From Mesaphorura yosii (lineage: Eukaryota > Arthropoda > Collembola > Poduromorpha > Tullbergiidae): DNA of 64,000 nucleotides. The notes under the pieces are model-generated. The model saw only the letters and a program-made list of their open reading frames with translations. It did no database searches and was not told the DNA's origin. Positions within the stretch are counted from its first letter, which is position 1. The number at the start of each line of letters is the position of its first letter. The position numbers and the translations under genes are program-made. Location of the stretch: the NCBI GenBank assembly GCA_009869945.1, contig WIXG01000033.1, positions 124,001 through 188,000 of the forward strand, read 5' to 3'. Positions 24,393-37,500 of this stretch are shown here, in pieces.

Positions 24393-24560
24393 ATGGACGA
24401 TGTGTCTAATGCATTTAAAGCTTTCACTCTTTTACTCTTTATGTACTTTTATAGTTTGTGGTTCATTGATCAAATTGCCAGCCCTTTCTGGAGAAAGCTA
24501 AAAAAAACTGCCATGCAAATTTGGAGACATAAAAAACTCGTATCTTTAATGAACATTTAA
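24393..24560 (+). CDS. Candidate small one-TM peptide (55 aa)
   Basis: A 55-codon frame begins ATGGACGAT and ends at a TAA. The peptide has an acidic start (MDDVSNAFKA), one hydrophobic helix (FTLLLFMYFYSLWFIDQI, about residues 11-28) and a strongly basic tail (FWRKLKKTAMQIWRHKKL). This is the layout of an N-out, C-in single-pass membrane peptide. It stands alone between the GMC gene and the NUFIP1 homologue. TATAAA lies upstream and AATAAA at 24581-24586 follows the stop by 20 nt, so the unit looks like a compact intronless gene. No family was recognised. It could also be a chance frame or the last exon of something larger. Confidence 0.4.
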   Translation: MDDVSNAFKAFTLLLFMYFYSLWFIDQIASPFWRKLKKTAMQIWRHKKLVSLMNI

Positions 24561-24580
24561 ATCGTCATATAATAACTCTA

Positions 24581-24586
24581 AATAAA
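24581..24586 (+). terminator. Poly(A) signal candidate after the micropeptide frame
   Basis: AATAAA in CTCTAAATAAAAAATACATA, 20 nt after the stop codon of the 55-codon frame. Confidence 0.4.
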
Positions 24587-24807
24587 AAATACATATCATC
24601 TCGTCATGTCAAATTCAAACTTAGGAATTCTCTACATTCGGAAAACACGCAAGAAGGTTAACCGTGACAAAGGAGCTGACATAAACCCTATGTGGTCATT
24701 ACTAATGCTTCCACTCGTAAAACCACCGTAGTCTGATTTTAACCCAAGTTCACATGCGAGGTCGTTTATAAAATGTATTCCAAACTCCACTAATCTGTAT
24801 TCTGTTT

Positions 24808-24856
24808 ACACCTGAAGAAGGGTGAGGTGGTCACCCGAAAGCTTGTGTTAAATAAA
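24808..24856 (+). other. Hammerhead-like hairpin motif with AATAAA tail
   Basis: CTGAAGA (24812-24818) is followed by a perfect 6-bp hairpin GGGTGA-ggtgg-TCACCC (24820-24836) and directly by GAAA (24837-24840). This is the order CUGANGA, stem II, GAAA of the hammerhead ribozyme core. ACAC before the core (24808-24811) can pair with GTGT after it (24845-24848) as a short stem I. No proper stem III or cleavage triplet was found, so activity is doubtful. AATAAA follows at 24851. Similar CTGAAGA-hairpin-GAAA tails occur in Penelope-like and related retroelement 3' ends (recalled, not searched), so this may be a retroelement relic. Confidence 0.35.
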
Positions 24857-24910
24857 ACAGTGGTTTTATGGTAATGTTTCTCCATACATCCCGTCTAAAC
24901 AATGGAAAAC

Positions 24911-27464
24911 TCAGGAATCTTTCTTGGGGTTGATATCGTTGCCGTTGTCCTCTACTCCAAAGAAGTTGTTTTGGACAACGAACCTACATGCTTGGAGTAG
25001 ATAGTTGCCTTCCCTCTCAATGTCGTCAGCCAGTAACTGAAACAAACACAGCAAAGAAAGTTGAATTATTGTTTAATTGGAATAATAGCAGTGCTTGTTC
25101 GTGATTACAGATTATCTGACCTTACCCTTTCTAAAAGTGTTGGTGGGCGCCAGCGTGGACGCGGTTTTAGTTGAGGTTTCACTGCCTTGTTTCCCGTCCA
25201 CCCTTTTCCGCTTTTGCCAACGAGAGGCGACAAATTCTTTGCGTGAAGTGGTTTTCCCTCTTCTGGATTACATCCCACCGATTCTCCAATTTCCAACGAT
25301 TCGCCCTCAACTTCTTCGTCATTTGGACGCAGGGCAGCATTACTTAATTTCTTCTTAAGTGCCAGTTTTCTAAGTTTCTGTGCACGTTGATGTTGACGTC
25401 GCTTGTTTAATCTTTCTTTCAATACGCCAGGATCAGGCTGATTGTCCATTCGCTCTCCCTGTGCATTCTTTCCTTGTTTAGAGTTAACTTTAGTGGCAGT
25501 ATTAGATGACTTGGATTGTACAGGGCGACGCTGAGCTTTTTCTTGCACTTGAGCATTCTGCTGATAATCTCTTTCCGATGGGGATTTGTGTTCAATTTTC
25601 ATTTCATCTGGCGGCTCGTTATCTGAATCTGAATCGGCGATTTCTCCATCGGACTCAGAGCCTGATCCATACGTCAGCAGACCAGCAAGCCCTACTGATG
25701 TCTTATTGGCGGCAGTGGTCGAGGCCTCTGCAGTGATCGAAACTGATGATTCCTCCATAAGTTCACCTTGTTTTGGCGTCATATGTCCAGTAGTCGGAGT
25801 GTCCGTCCTCGTATCAGCCATTTCATCTTCCTCGTCAGTGATGGAAAGATTTGTTTCGTCATGCTGCTCTTCTTCATCAGCCGAATTATCAGAATTTTCT
25901 TCTGGAACAGCGACCTTTCTCACAGTCTCCGTCCACCGCGTCAGCTTTTTCCCGATCAGTTGTCGTTTCTCTCCGACTTTAACCAGTGCATAATAGTTTT
26001 CTAGCGTCACCATTGGCGATGTATTCTTGGAATGGATGTAGTCTTGGCCGTCATACTTGTTCACGTTCGTTAGCGAGTTATGCGTGCCTTGATACACTCC
26101 CTTCACGTTTCTCCTCCTGTTATCCTTGTTGTATTTATCCTTAACTTTCTGTGCTTGATTAATGGGGTATCTAAATTTTGGGATCCTAGGAAATCGTTCC
26201 CCACGTGCTTGCCTTTCTGAAGCAGCAGTCTTCTTTCGCTTTAAGTTCGTTGCGGTTGGAAAATTCTTTTTACGATCATCAATCCATTGCTTTATTTCAT
26301 CTTCTGTCTTGTATCCATTGATTCGGTGGAATAAGTTAGTTGCATGTTGCATTTGTATGTGCTTCAGCACAACCTTAGGATGCGCAGTGAACATACACCC
26401 GTCAAGTCTAAAGCCAAACACCGCTTAAATTAAGCATTTGAACATAACGACATAATGAATCCGAAAAACGACTTACTTGCAGACTATATGCTCAGCCTTA
26501 TGCTCGTCAAGTCCCTTTTGATTAAGACACGTCTTATCACAAGTATCACAGTAGAAGATTCGTTCTGACTTAGGTTGGGAACTTAGTTGCTGAATGAAAT
26601 CAATAAAAATTTAATCAATTATCGATCCCAAGGTTCGCATGCCTAAATATCAAGTTTTCCTTACAATTTCATAGTCGAATTTTGCGGCATTCAATAAGTT
26701 AGCGGTTTTCTGTCGCAATTCTTTGAACTCCTGCCATTCCTTAGGATTTCTTAACAGTTGCACCCTCTTTTGTAACACATTCCTTTGGCGAATCATTTCC
26801 TTTAACTCTGGAGTAACCCACGGCTTATCATTGTAGTGGTTCTGGAATCGGGGTCCTACATTATTATTGCGACAGTGACGAGGCTGGTAATTACTGGCGT
26901 GCGCTTGGTACGGCTGATAGCGATGGTTCTGTCTGCTTGGAAATCGCATGTTTCCAGCAAATTGGTCGAATCCGAATCTTTGGCGCATTCCATTGAAATT
27001 CCAATCGCGTGGTTCGTAATTACAACCATTATTTGGACGCCAAGCTCCACCATTTGCAGGAGGAGAAGTACAAGTTTGCTGTTGAGCCTCAACCTGGGGA
27101 GATTTTCTCTGCTGCTTGTGACCAGAATTGTTTCTGTCGTTCATACGTGGTTGTAAAGTTGTATTGTTACCAGGGCCATTTGTTAGTGCAGAGTTTGGTG
27201 CTGTTGCTGTCCACATACTTGACCTTGGCGGTGAATTGAACGCACCGTTCGTGTTCGGCTATGATTTATAACATTAGATAGCATTAGTCGTTAGTCTATC
27301 TAACACTTAACTTCATTCATTACTCCCATTATCATCATAATACTTACGCTCTTGATTACAAGTCTCAATTTGCCATTTTGGAAAGGATATCGAAATGTTG
27401 GGGCTGCAGGATGCATATGACGAAGTGGACCAACTCCAGGCCCACCAGCAGCAGGAGACCCCAT
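24911..27464 (-). CDS. NUFIP1: NUFIP1 homologue (box C/D snoRNP assembly factor)
   Basis: Five exons (27464-27348, 27258-26665, 26589-26477, 26407-25126, 25036-24911) total 2232 nt, 743 residues. A Gly/Pro/Asn/Gln-rich N-terminus leads to a C2H2 finger (YCDTCDKT..LDEHKAEH, Cys251/254 and His267/271), then a second C-x4-C/H-x4-H finger split by an intron (CKLDGCMFTAHPKVVLKHIQ and on). The NUFIP1 helix follows (DDRKKNFPTATNLKRKK), then the conserved PEP-type motif RIPKFRYPI, acidic and Lys-rich linkers, and the C-terminal block LLERLLADDIEREGNYLLQA with FVVQNNFF, as in vertebrate NUFIP1. The family (yeast Rsa1) bridges the R2TP/HSP90 machinery to SNU13/15.5K during snoRNP assembly in the nucleus; a ribophagy role is also reported in mammals. 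It is head-to-head with RhoGEF copy A, 1.1 kb apart. Confidence 0.9.
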
Positions 27465-28577
27465 AATTCCGCAATTCGGACTGGACGCCAGAGAGATTTT
27501 CTAGTTTGGATTTAGACTGAAAAATTAATAACAGATTTTGTAAAACGCTTTAACTTTGAATATTTGAATAGGTTAGGTTGAATAAATGAATACTCCATTA
27601 CCTGGTAGAACTGCTGAATTACACTGATTGGTTGACATTCAGTTGATTGTGGATCAGCGGGTTGGTGGACACAAAGCAGTACTTACAAAAGTAAAGTAAA
27701 TACAAAGTTAACTCCGAGCACTACAAAGAATGAAATGCAACGCACATGCGTCTGTTGAAGTTCGTGCTGAATAAATTCCGCCTCCGTGAAGAACCCAGAA
27801 AGGATGCAACACAGGCTCAGAAACAAAGGAAGAATCATTTACTGCATTCTTGTTAACAGCTAGTTTAATACGTTTCAAGCACGAGTTGTTTCACTGTTTC
27901 AGCTTCCCGTGCATTCAGCTAACAATCAAGAGGATCTGGACAATTAATTCTGAGTCCCTACATCGAAATTACAAAACAGAGTAAAATATTTGCAAGAGAA
28001 AAGCGACAGGTTGTGTTGCAGCATGCAAAGGCACAATTGTATCATCGCCGTAATTTTAACTTGCCATGAAACGGAAACGAACATTCATGTGTTCCCCTGC
28101 TGCTATGCTTTAAGCAGCTAAGTATCCATGAAGTTTTCAGAATGAATGAAAACAAGGTGGGCCAACTGTAACACTGAATTACCATTACAATTTGCAATGC
28201 AATATGTAAATCAATTGTGCACAGGAAAATGCTAGACTAGAAAGCAACAACGGAACAATGCAGTGGCAACAATGCAACTCAGCAAAATAATATGCGATCT
28301 CCTGAGTTGAATTCGACAGACAAGAATTTCATGAGAATCATTCAGTTATTCAGCAATGCGGAGTGCCGAGTAGCTTCGAGTTGCAGTTGTGATTTGACTT
28401 GAGAGTTGAGTGTTGTCCGATTTTAGTCTAAATGTGATGTGATTTCCACCAATTAGTTGAATTAAGGAGTCTGGAACATCGAACATGTGAGATTTTTGAC
28501 GGGCCGAGTGCGGTGTCCAAAATGATGGCAAATGATGTACAACGTAGGATTTGAAGCATTTACAGCCAAGGCTTGAA
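27465..28577. promoter_or_regulatory. Divergent promoter interval, NUFIP1 homologue / RhoGEF copy A
   Basis: A 1.1-kb interval between the start codons of two divergent genes. It contains both 5' leaders and start regions. No coding exon was seen and no clear TATA box was identified on either side. Confidence 0.5.
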
Positions 28578-31500
28578 ATGGACCGTCATCGCCACCGTCG
28601 GAAAGTCTTAAAGCGTAAGTTTTTCATAATCCCATGCCACCTTTTCTCAAACTATCCCGATTATTAATTACAACAACTCATTGCATGCAACAATGCTGTG
28701 CTTTGATTAGTTTGAACGCGTGAACAAGGAACTTGACACTTAACAGAATTCTTCAACGCGTCAAATTCATTTGGCCGTTTTGTCCTCGCGCAGCACTCAG
28801 CACCCCTTCCTGTCTTTGTCTTCTAAATCTCGAGTCCTAATCTGAATTGCGCAGATATTTTGCCTCTTCACCTGGATTACAATGCCAAACAGACAAGTTA
28901 CATGCGAGTATTATCTTTTAGGAGGTTAATCGGTATTGTCTTTCCACATATTGTTGTGTCCTGTTGAGATTCGCAACGGTGCGCATCAAGATCAGACAAC
29001 AATCAAATGCAAGTGACAGTTCACGATCAAGCAATACCAGAATTAGCGCAATACCGAACCGTGTTCATAGTTCATGGGCACGGTGACGATGCGTGCGCAC
29101 GGGATATTTTATTGGATTATATAACTCAACACTTTGTACGGAAGGACAGGAAAATACAATCAGACGAAAGGCAGAGTTCTGCCTGCGCTTTATAGCAGCA
29201 CAATTGAAAGCACTGGCTTGGGTTGTTGTTGTTGTTACGTACTGATTAGATGAGAGATTTCAATGTCGACACTACTGAAAAAGGACTCATGCATGTGCTC
29301 GAGATTCTTGGGAACGCATAGTCCAATCCGCATGAAGGATTTGAAGCAGAACGTGAATTTGCAAATTTGATTTCCTGTGTTAGTTGGACCTGAGCCTTTT
29401 ACGCATTGCTAGTTCAATCAGTTCAACGCTCGCCCAGCTAAGCTAATACTCATTACTTTTATTACTTTAGACAATTCAACGAATGATTGACCCTCGTACA
29501 GGAAAGGTGCGTTAGAGATGAAATACTGGAATTGTACAGCGGCGGTGAACATCCTTCCAGTTTTGGGTTTCGTTCTAGCCTACAACAATTAAATCCAGTT
29601 CATCCGCGCCACAATCCTGCGAAGGAAAAGCTAATTACTCCTCGCTCACGTGTATCATTAATGATCACTGATGCTCTCCTTTCTTTTTGAGATATAAGAT
29701 CAGATCAAATATCAATTCGAGTAGAATAGTTATAAATTCTTCGTTCCTTTATCAGTCTAACTTACAAGAAAAATGTAAACAGAGAGAAAAGCATGGCATG
29801 ATCCATGCTGGGCACGTCATTCTTGTTCGAATTTGTGTTTATTCATACAGGAATTAGTGCACATTGTTCGTGCCCGCAATCCGCGTCGTACCATCCCGCA
29901 AAACGCGAAAGAAATCAGCCTGCAGTCATCCTCCGTGTCGTCTCTTCCCGTCTTTTCTTCGCTCAGCTTTGTTATAATTAGAATTAAGGAAGACGAGCTC
30001 GTATACGCGAATAATGATTCTGATTCTGCTGCTACTGAGAACGCGTTCTCAGATTTCCTATCATTCCTGTAGGTAGAGTCGAGTGTTGTTGAAAAGACCT
30101 CAAGTACCATTGCCATTGTTGCATTGCCAAAATGAAACTTACTGTAATTATTCAATGCTTGAAATTCTTTGGTCTGTTTACTTTTATTTACCATTCACAT
30201 ACGCCCTTTGTCATTGGCCAATTGAATTACGACTGTGACTGCATACAAATTCTTAATTCGTTTCAGCGCTGATTCTGACGCCCTGTATGGAATTAAGTGC
30301 GTGGTTATTTTTTTTAGTGTCGATAGCCGTAGCACAGCAGATATCTTACCGTAAAAGTGTCAGTCTCACTCTGTCGATCGCGTATTTATCAGCTTCCACT
30401 TTTACGTTACAAAGCCAGGTTGGTTTATAGCAGATTCCATTTTGCAACCAGAAAATTAAGTGTCATCGGCAGATCATCGATTGTCGTTTTCACACTTCAA
30501 TGCCAGAGTTGTGTGAATTTTACGTGACACGCCGTGTGTGACCCCGCAGAATACAAGTGTGGCTGGCAGTTTTCGTTCGATTTGAAAACATGGAATGCGG
30601 AAAACCCAGAATAGGTTTTGTGAGTAAAGCATAGCGTTCTGCCTTTAATTCGGAAAAGTCAAGAATGCCTTTGGAGTCAGAAATCCAACTTCGATTTGGT
30701 GACAGGCAAAGGGTTAAGAAGAAACAGTGCTTAAAATGTGAGTCAAAACTAAAATCCAGTCCATTATCTCTTCGCCTTGATTAGAAGTTTGTTATTTGCA
30801 GTATCCCTACGAAAGCTCGTTAACTGTAGTAGTGAATTTTGGCATTTCAAGCAGAATGAAAATTATAGTTTACAGTTGCAAACTCATTGCTGAATGCATG
30901 ACAACGGCAAAATTTTGAAATGCCTGTCTATCCAAAATTAGCATCAAAATTGGGCATAAACGCCGATATACATTTGCTTAGAATAAGAAGTAGCAATTCA
31001 CAGAGAGACGTGGCTCATAATCGTAACGAAATTTTATGCTTATTTGCGAAATTGAAGCTATTAGGCATGAAAGTAACAATTTCATGGATGGGCGACGTTT
31101 AGCGACTTTTGTTGACGGTATTTATGTAGCAGTACATTTACTATTTACATTTTTCAATCTGCTTAGAGCTTGGCACTGCACTACACTGCGACTCTTCAAG
31201 GGGACCCTAGCCAATAAATTATAGTGAGCACGTGTATCTTACGAACGCGTACCGATTTCCGGCCTTGAATCGTTCTTGGCAGCATGTGGCCAATTACCAG
31301 AATGATTTTGATTCCAAAATTGGCTTTCTTTTGACGTCTTTTTTGTATTTCTTTGTCTTCAGTTTTAAACATAAACAACTTTCCATTTATGTTTACGCTT
31401 ACAGTTATGTTACACGGTCATATCCTTACAGTCCAGTACAATATACTTCCCTCTATATCCAATTTCCATTTCTAAGAATGGAACACAAATTCAGTCGCAC

Positions 31501-34500
31501 TGTTATTGGTTTATGTTTATGTTGCAGCTCACGCTTGCCCTGGCCATAATGGAGGTCGACCTTGCTTTCACCGAGTTTTGGAAGAAAGACAACGACAAAG
31601 ATCTTCTGAACAAGCAAGCATTCCGCAGACACGGACGGTGCAGAAATGCGTCGGTATTGAAGATGCTCTGCACCCAAACGCTTATTATCCACCCGAATTA
31701 CTCGGTATGCAATAGAAACGAGCCAGCCCTAAATGATCAATTAAAGTGACCACAGGGAAAATGTATCATGCTTCAGGTTTGATTGGCTTTGTTTCAGGTG
31801 TGGACAAAAATGTTGACCTTCTGCCAGTGCAGAGATTCACAACGGAGCCGAAAACGTCTGAAATGGTAAGTTGCTTGTCCACCTTATGCCATGCGGTCGA
31901 GATCATTCATACGCTTCTAGCCAAGCTTACAATGCCAGAATGCTAGGGCAGTCCAAGAGGAAACGAATTAACCCGTAATTGACATTGATTGTGAGCAAGC
32001 CAATTATGATAACTGTTATCGTATCTTGATCAAATCCGGGCCCTCCAGACTTTCGCCTTTCGTGCCTCAACTCAAGAGTTCATATTTCATCCAGCCAGTT
32101 ATTTTCTAAAGTGCTAAAAATGACAAGCGTAATCGCTGGACTTTCTACTGGCCCGATTTCTGGCACGCTTCAACGCTGGCACATAAGCTTTCTCCTTGAG
32201 ACACGAACGCAGTGATTATTTTTAACTTTCGTGGGACGTGCGTACACAAACGGCACGGCACTGCAAGGTTTTGACCTCCAGCTCAGGTTTTGCAGAGGAC
32301 GTGGCCAGTAATGACCATTTTTGCAAGCTGCACCTTTCAACTTGAATCTTGAGTTTTGCATCTCTGCGTCAGCGTCTAAACGAAATCATAGATGTGGTAA
32401 TATAATGTAATTACATTACCACGGTGGGTCATGGCAAAATGGATTACGCGGGATTTAACTGAATAAGACTCACGTTTTGAAAATGTACAATTGAATGATA
32501 AATTCATCTCACGTTTACGTAATGCCGATGCCGTCGGACCAAGTTCAAGTAAAAGCGAATTCAGGTGGGGTGAGAATAATGCCTGATAATGGCCATTGTA
32601 ACACGAAAGCTTTGCGAAACGAAACGGTTCTGCGAAGGAATTTCAAATGTTTGAAGTTTATACCTGCTCTCGCTCTGCCTAGCTTTTCTCGTCAAGTCGC
32701 ATTTTCTGTTCTGCCCGACTCTCTCGAGAAATTATGTAATGATCCAACGCAGCGCAGAACGTGGCTCTCCAGCCCTTTTCACTGCTTTTACTTTTGCCGC
32801 ATTTGTATTCTGCACGATCACTTGCTATGGCTTGAGGGAAGTTTTCTTTACTTTACGGGAATCTCATCTATCTAAATTTAGTGTGCCATGAATTTGCGGC
32901 GTACTTCATCAAACGTTGGTAACGCCTGTGGTTTTATATGTCCGTCTACGCTTCTACGCGTTTGTGTAACTTTGTGGCAGATAAAACGGGTCATTTAGTC
33001 TCTAAAAATGATTTTCCGATTCATAAACGCAATAATCAATGAAACTATTTTTGAAAGCGACGGAGAATCTCTTTTCTTATTCATGGGACTTTCCGCTAAA
33101 AGTATGTGACGGTGGCTGTTTACATTCAAAAGAATGAATGCGACCATGATCACGATAACGGCCATGGCAGGTAGACTTGGCCGGTAAACTGGACTCTGGA
33201 ATGAACTTTGGACACTAGCAGAAGGAAAGTTTCGCCGTAGATCTTCCTGATATCTGAAAAGAACCGTAGTATTGGCGTAGTATTGCACTGACATGATATG
33301 CGACAGCTTCGTAAGCTTTTAGGATAAATTCCTCAGCTTCTTTCGGAGCCTAGCCGGAGAAAGTGGAAAACTATTCCAATTTCAGTATGTTGCTGTTTTT
33401 CTTCTTGCAATTTGACTTTCTCGCTGTCTCGATGTTCGACAACTTAGAGCATAGAAGTGGGAATTCTTGAATGCTCAGGAAAGAATTTTAGGACAGGTAT
33501 CCGCCTGAGGAGTCTTTTGAACGTGGAGCTTAAAAACTAGCATTTATGTGCTGCCGTACCCCAAAACAGCGTTTAAAAGACAACCGAAAGTGAGCACTTG
33601 CAGTCACTTCAATTATCTTGATTAAGATCACTTCAATTCCCTTTACAAATAAAATATTTCATCAAAAATATGACAAGTGAAACTCAAGGTTTCGTTTGTC
33701 GGAAGTGGATGACAGGATCTCCTTAGTCGAAAGTGAATCATGTCAGAGAAGTGAAGGGAAGAAGTGGTGCACTCTCGGATTTTAGAAGTGTTGAAAGCCT
33801 CAATCAACTTAAAATGGACGATGCATTTCATAATTCGTATAATAAAAGTCAGTTTCTCAAGACGAAGCGTGTCAAATTCATTTTTCGTTACTAAAAACAC
33901 TAAAAAGCGACACAAATCACAAAAACCAAATGAGCTTTAACTATCTGAACACCGTTATAGCACTTACCACGCTGCACGCCTGGAAAGTTATAACCTGACT
34001 GTGATGGTCTTGTAGAAAGAAGAAATGAAGCGAGTAACAAGCTTACCTGATTTCCAAGAATAACAACGCCCGCTACGCAACCCGTACTTGGAGCCATTAA
34101 CGTGTAAAAGATAAGAGCGCAAGTTCGTTGCTTGCGACTTGCACTCATTCATGCATACAAACAGCAAGCAGTAGCAGTAGTAAACAGCACAGGAGCACCC
34201 TTGCATCATTCCCTACTTTCCACGACAGCCTACTGGACTACTTGCGAAAATCACGGCAATACTGCGATGATAAAGGGCTAAGACCGACTAGCAAAGCAAA
34301 GACATTCGCATTCCGTTACAAGCGCCGGAGAAAGAAAAAAGGTGAAAGTAGACCGACCAGTTCGTCTCTGCCCTGATTCAGGAAAAGTAAAGCGTGTTTT
34401 CGTTTTCGCCACGCCAACTTACGTATTCCACGTCGTGCTGTCTAATTTTGACAAGAGGTGCAGAACTCTCAGGTATTTGATACTTATCAACGACAGTGAT

Positions 34501-37500
34501 ATGAAATTGCAAGTAGGAAGTTTTTGTCGCACAAGTTTTGAGAAATCAAAAATGTGTTTGTGAGTTTGCTGTCTCCTGCTTCTGTTTTCTTTCCGCTGTG
34601 ATGCGAATAAGATTTTCGTACTTTTCTGGCGTACGCGTACTTTGACCGGAAATGGGAAAGTGAGACAAACAACTTCCCTTCACATCTTGGTGACGGAGCG
34701 TCTGTCAGTTCATGTACACAAATACACGTTTCATCTAATCTCTGCTACGCTCTGGTAGAGTGAAGTTATAGCTGGAAGACCCACATCGGAAGTTTAACTT
34801 ACTTGAATAGTTCTATTCTGCGTCGAATTTACAAATATTAAGTGGCGCATATTCGTACACACACCAAATTGAGGACCACCTAGGCGGGATAAAAATGTGC
34901 AAAATTATCGGAGTAATTGGGTGATCGCAGTGTCAGGTGAATAGTGAAATATTTCATGGACGTATTTATATTGGCAGTAGCAGAATGAGAACATGCACGA
35001 GGCTGTTTGTGCAATGCACTGGCGAGTGAGTCAAGGTAACATTTTATCTACCTGGGCTGAAACTGAACGGGCACGGCACGCGCATGCAGATTTGCGAATT
35101 TGCAGATTGAAGGTTAATACAGGCGGCCCAATCTGTAATTTCCGTGTTTTCCCAAAATAAAAATAAAAGTAGCACCATTTTCTCAAGGTGTAGTACGTCC
35201 TCCATTTCATTTACGGCGAGAACGCGGAGAACCGTTACTTCTTTATTCCAATTTTTACGAGTTTAATCAAATACACGTTAGATTCGCAAATTCTCAAACA
35301 TGCAAAGTCGTGCAGAGGCGCGCTGGTTGGAATCTTGGCTACTGATATCATGATACACCCTTTTCATGCATACTAGAGATTACATTAAAATTTTCGGTCA
35401 CGAATATTAAAGGTGATTAATCACCAGTTGTATCTTTTGAGAACCTTCATTTTATCAACGAATTGATTGGCAGACATGCGGAAACAGAACTCCAAGATTA
35501 AGATCAATTAATTTGAGCGCATGGAAAGGCCACGACGGCCGTGCCCAGTTAAAGGCACGGCCATAGCATTAGCTTGAATACCTTCAGTCTAAGAAATATC
35601 AGAGCAGTGACGGGGCACAAAATGCAAATTGAAATGACGCGATTTATGCAAGCTCCTCTGGATTCTGTTATAAAATGCTCAGGAATGGTTCTATGCATGA
35701 CCTTTTGGAGCAAAGCTCCATTATTCAAGTTTCGCTCGTGATAAAATGACCTTTCCATTTATTACTGGTACCCAAAAGACAGAGATGCATGCGGGAAAGG
35801 GCAAAGTACAGTTACCGGAATGGAGGACGAAGCGTCGAATTTACAGAGGGACAAGCGTCGCCGCGTCGGGAGTTTTGTTAGGCAGTGCTTTAAGTGCCTT
35901 TGGGAACAAAATCTATATGGGTGGCTCAAGATTTTCTGGACAGTAGAGAGTAGGAAAACTTATGCAAACTATGCATACTTAGCTTATTTTCATATTCATG
36001 TTTTTTCAGACAAGAGGTATGGCGGAGGATTTTACTGACATGACATTTTACATTAGCAAGACGTGAATCATGACTTTGTACGATAACAATAAGGCCCTGT
36101 TTTGTATTACCCAATTAATTTAGTCTTGCTTAACAGCTACTGACCAATGAGTGGTACGGTACAATTTGTTTGCACTGGCACGGCTGACGGGACTTTTGGT
36201 ACCGCGTATGCTGTAGACTCGGCATTGCGTGACTATAGCACTTTTTGTCTCAGACAGGCACTCCATAAAGCACGACGGGCAGTACATTACATAAATTATT
36301 ACAAGGCCTTATACATGGACGCTGGTTGGTGAAAGCTCTTCGGCAAAGTAAAATCATGCTTTTATGTTTCACCCAATCCAATTCCATTACACTGTCGTTG
36401 TTCATGTTTTTGTTGGCACTAATTGGTCATTTCACACTCAATTTGCATGCAGAGTGCAAGACTCAGGTTTTAAGTGTTGGAATAATAGTTTGCATGGTAT
36501 ACGCTTCAACTGCATGGCACCAGGGAGAAAGCCCCTGATGCCATTTACTCTTGTTTGTGAAACCAGTGTTTCACATTTGTGCAGGTCTTCAATGATGGAA
36601 GTGTTCATTAATGCATAAATTAATGATCTCATGGACTCTGCTCGTTGAGCTGTATTGATTTCCTTCAACTTTTACCTGCGACCGATTTATTGAGACGCCG
36701 TAAAGATTCTCAGTTTTTGTGACTTTTACGCATTGTCTAAGCTAGAGTTAAGTCTGCATGGAACATCCAAAAGTTTGTGATGGTGATATTAGCGTTAATG
36801 ACGCAGGTATCTGAAGATAATGACAAGTCTCTAAAAATACTGCACCGTATACCCGTAAACGAGACTCACGGCACCATTTCCACTTTCACTACAAATCATG
36901 CTAATTAGACGAGATGTCGCTTCCTCAGACAAAAGATTGAGAATCAATAAGGGACTACGCAACACAGCAAGCGCTCAAGGAATGGAAGAAATCGATGCAA
37001 CAGCTTGTTAAATCACACCGTTAACGGTGCAGGTGTGTTTGCAAGTCTGAAGCCTACACACGAAATGGAACTTGCTTTACCTGCCTGTAGTTTTCATGCT
37101 AATTTTGTTTTTGTAATTATTTTCAGGAATGTCAGCCAACTAACGCGCGACTGGATAAGGACAATGAAAACGGTGCCCAAGACGATTACGGATTTCTGTC
37201 AAGAAACGCGCGTCACACAATTGCATCAACATTGAAAGCAACCAAGCCAGGAGATAAGAAGTGCTCACCCTTTGATTCAACTCAAGGGCAGGTGCAGAAA
37301 CCAATTTCCACAGGTCAAGGCACTCAAGAATCGACAGCCCTCAAAGCAGTCAACAATTTGGAATATTCGTAAGCAGGCGTTCATTCCTTTCGTTTTGACA
37401 AACTGATGTAACGTTTAATTATGCAAAGAGGTTATGCGAGTGACTGTTTTTTTTTGCTGAAAAAAAAGTCAGGCGTGGTTCAACGTGGAATCCTACTTCA

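Noticed and set aside
24808-24848. Functional hammerhead ribozyme
   Set aside because: The core motifs are present but stem III and the cleavage triplet are not, so it is reported only as hammerhead-like.
29007-29195. Open frame in RhoGEF intron 1 (62 codons)
   Set aside because: No matching splice sites or domain, and the flanking exons are phase-compatible without it.
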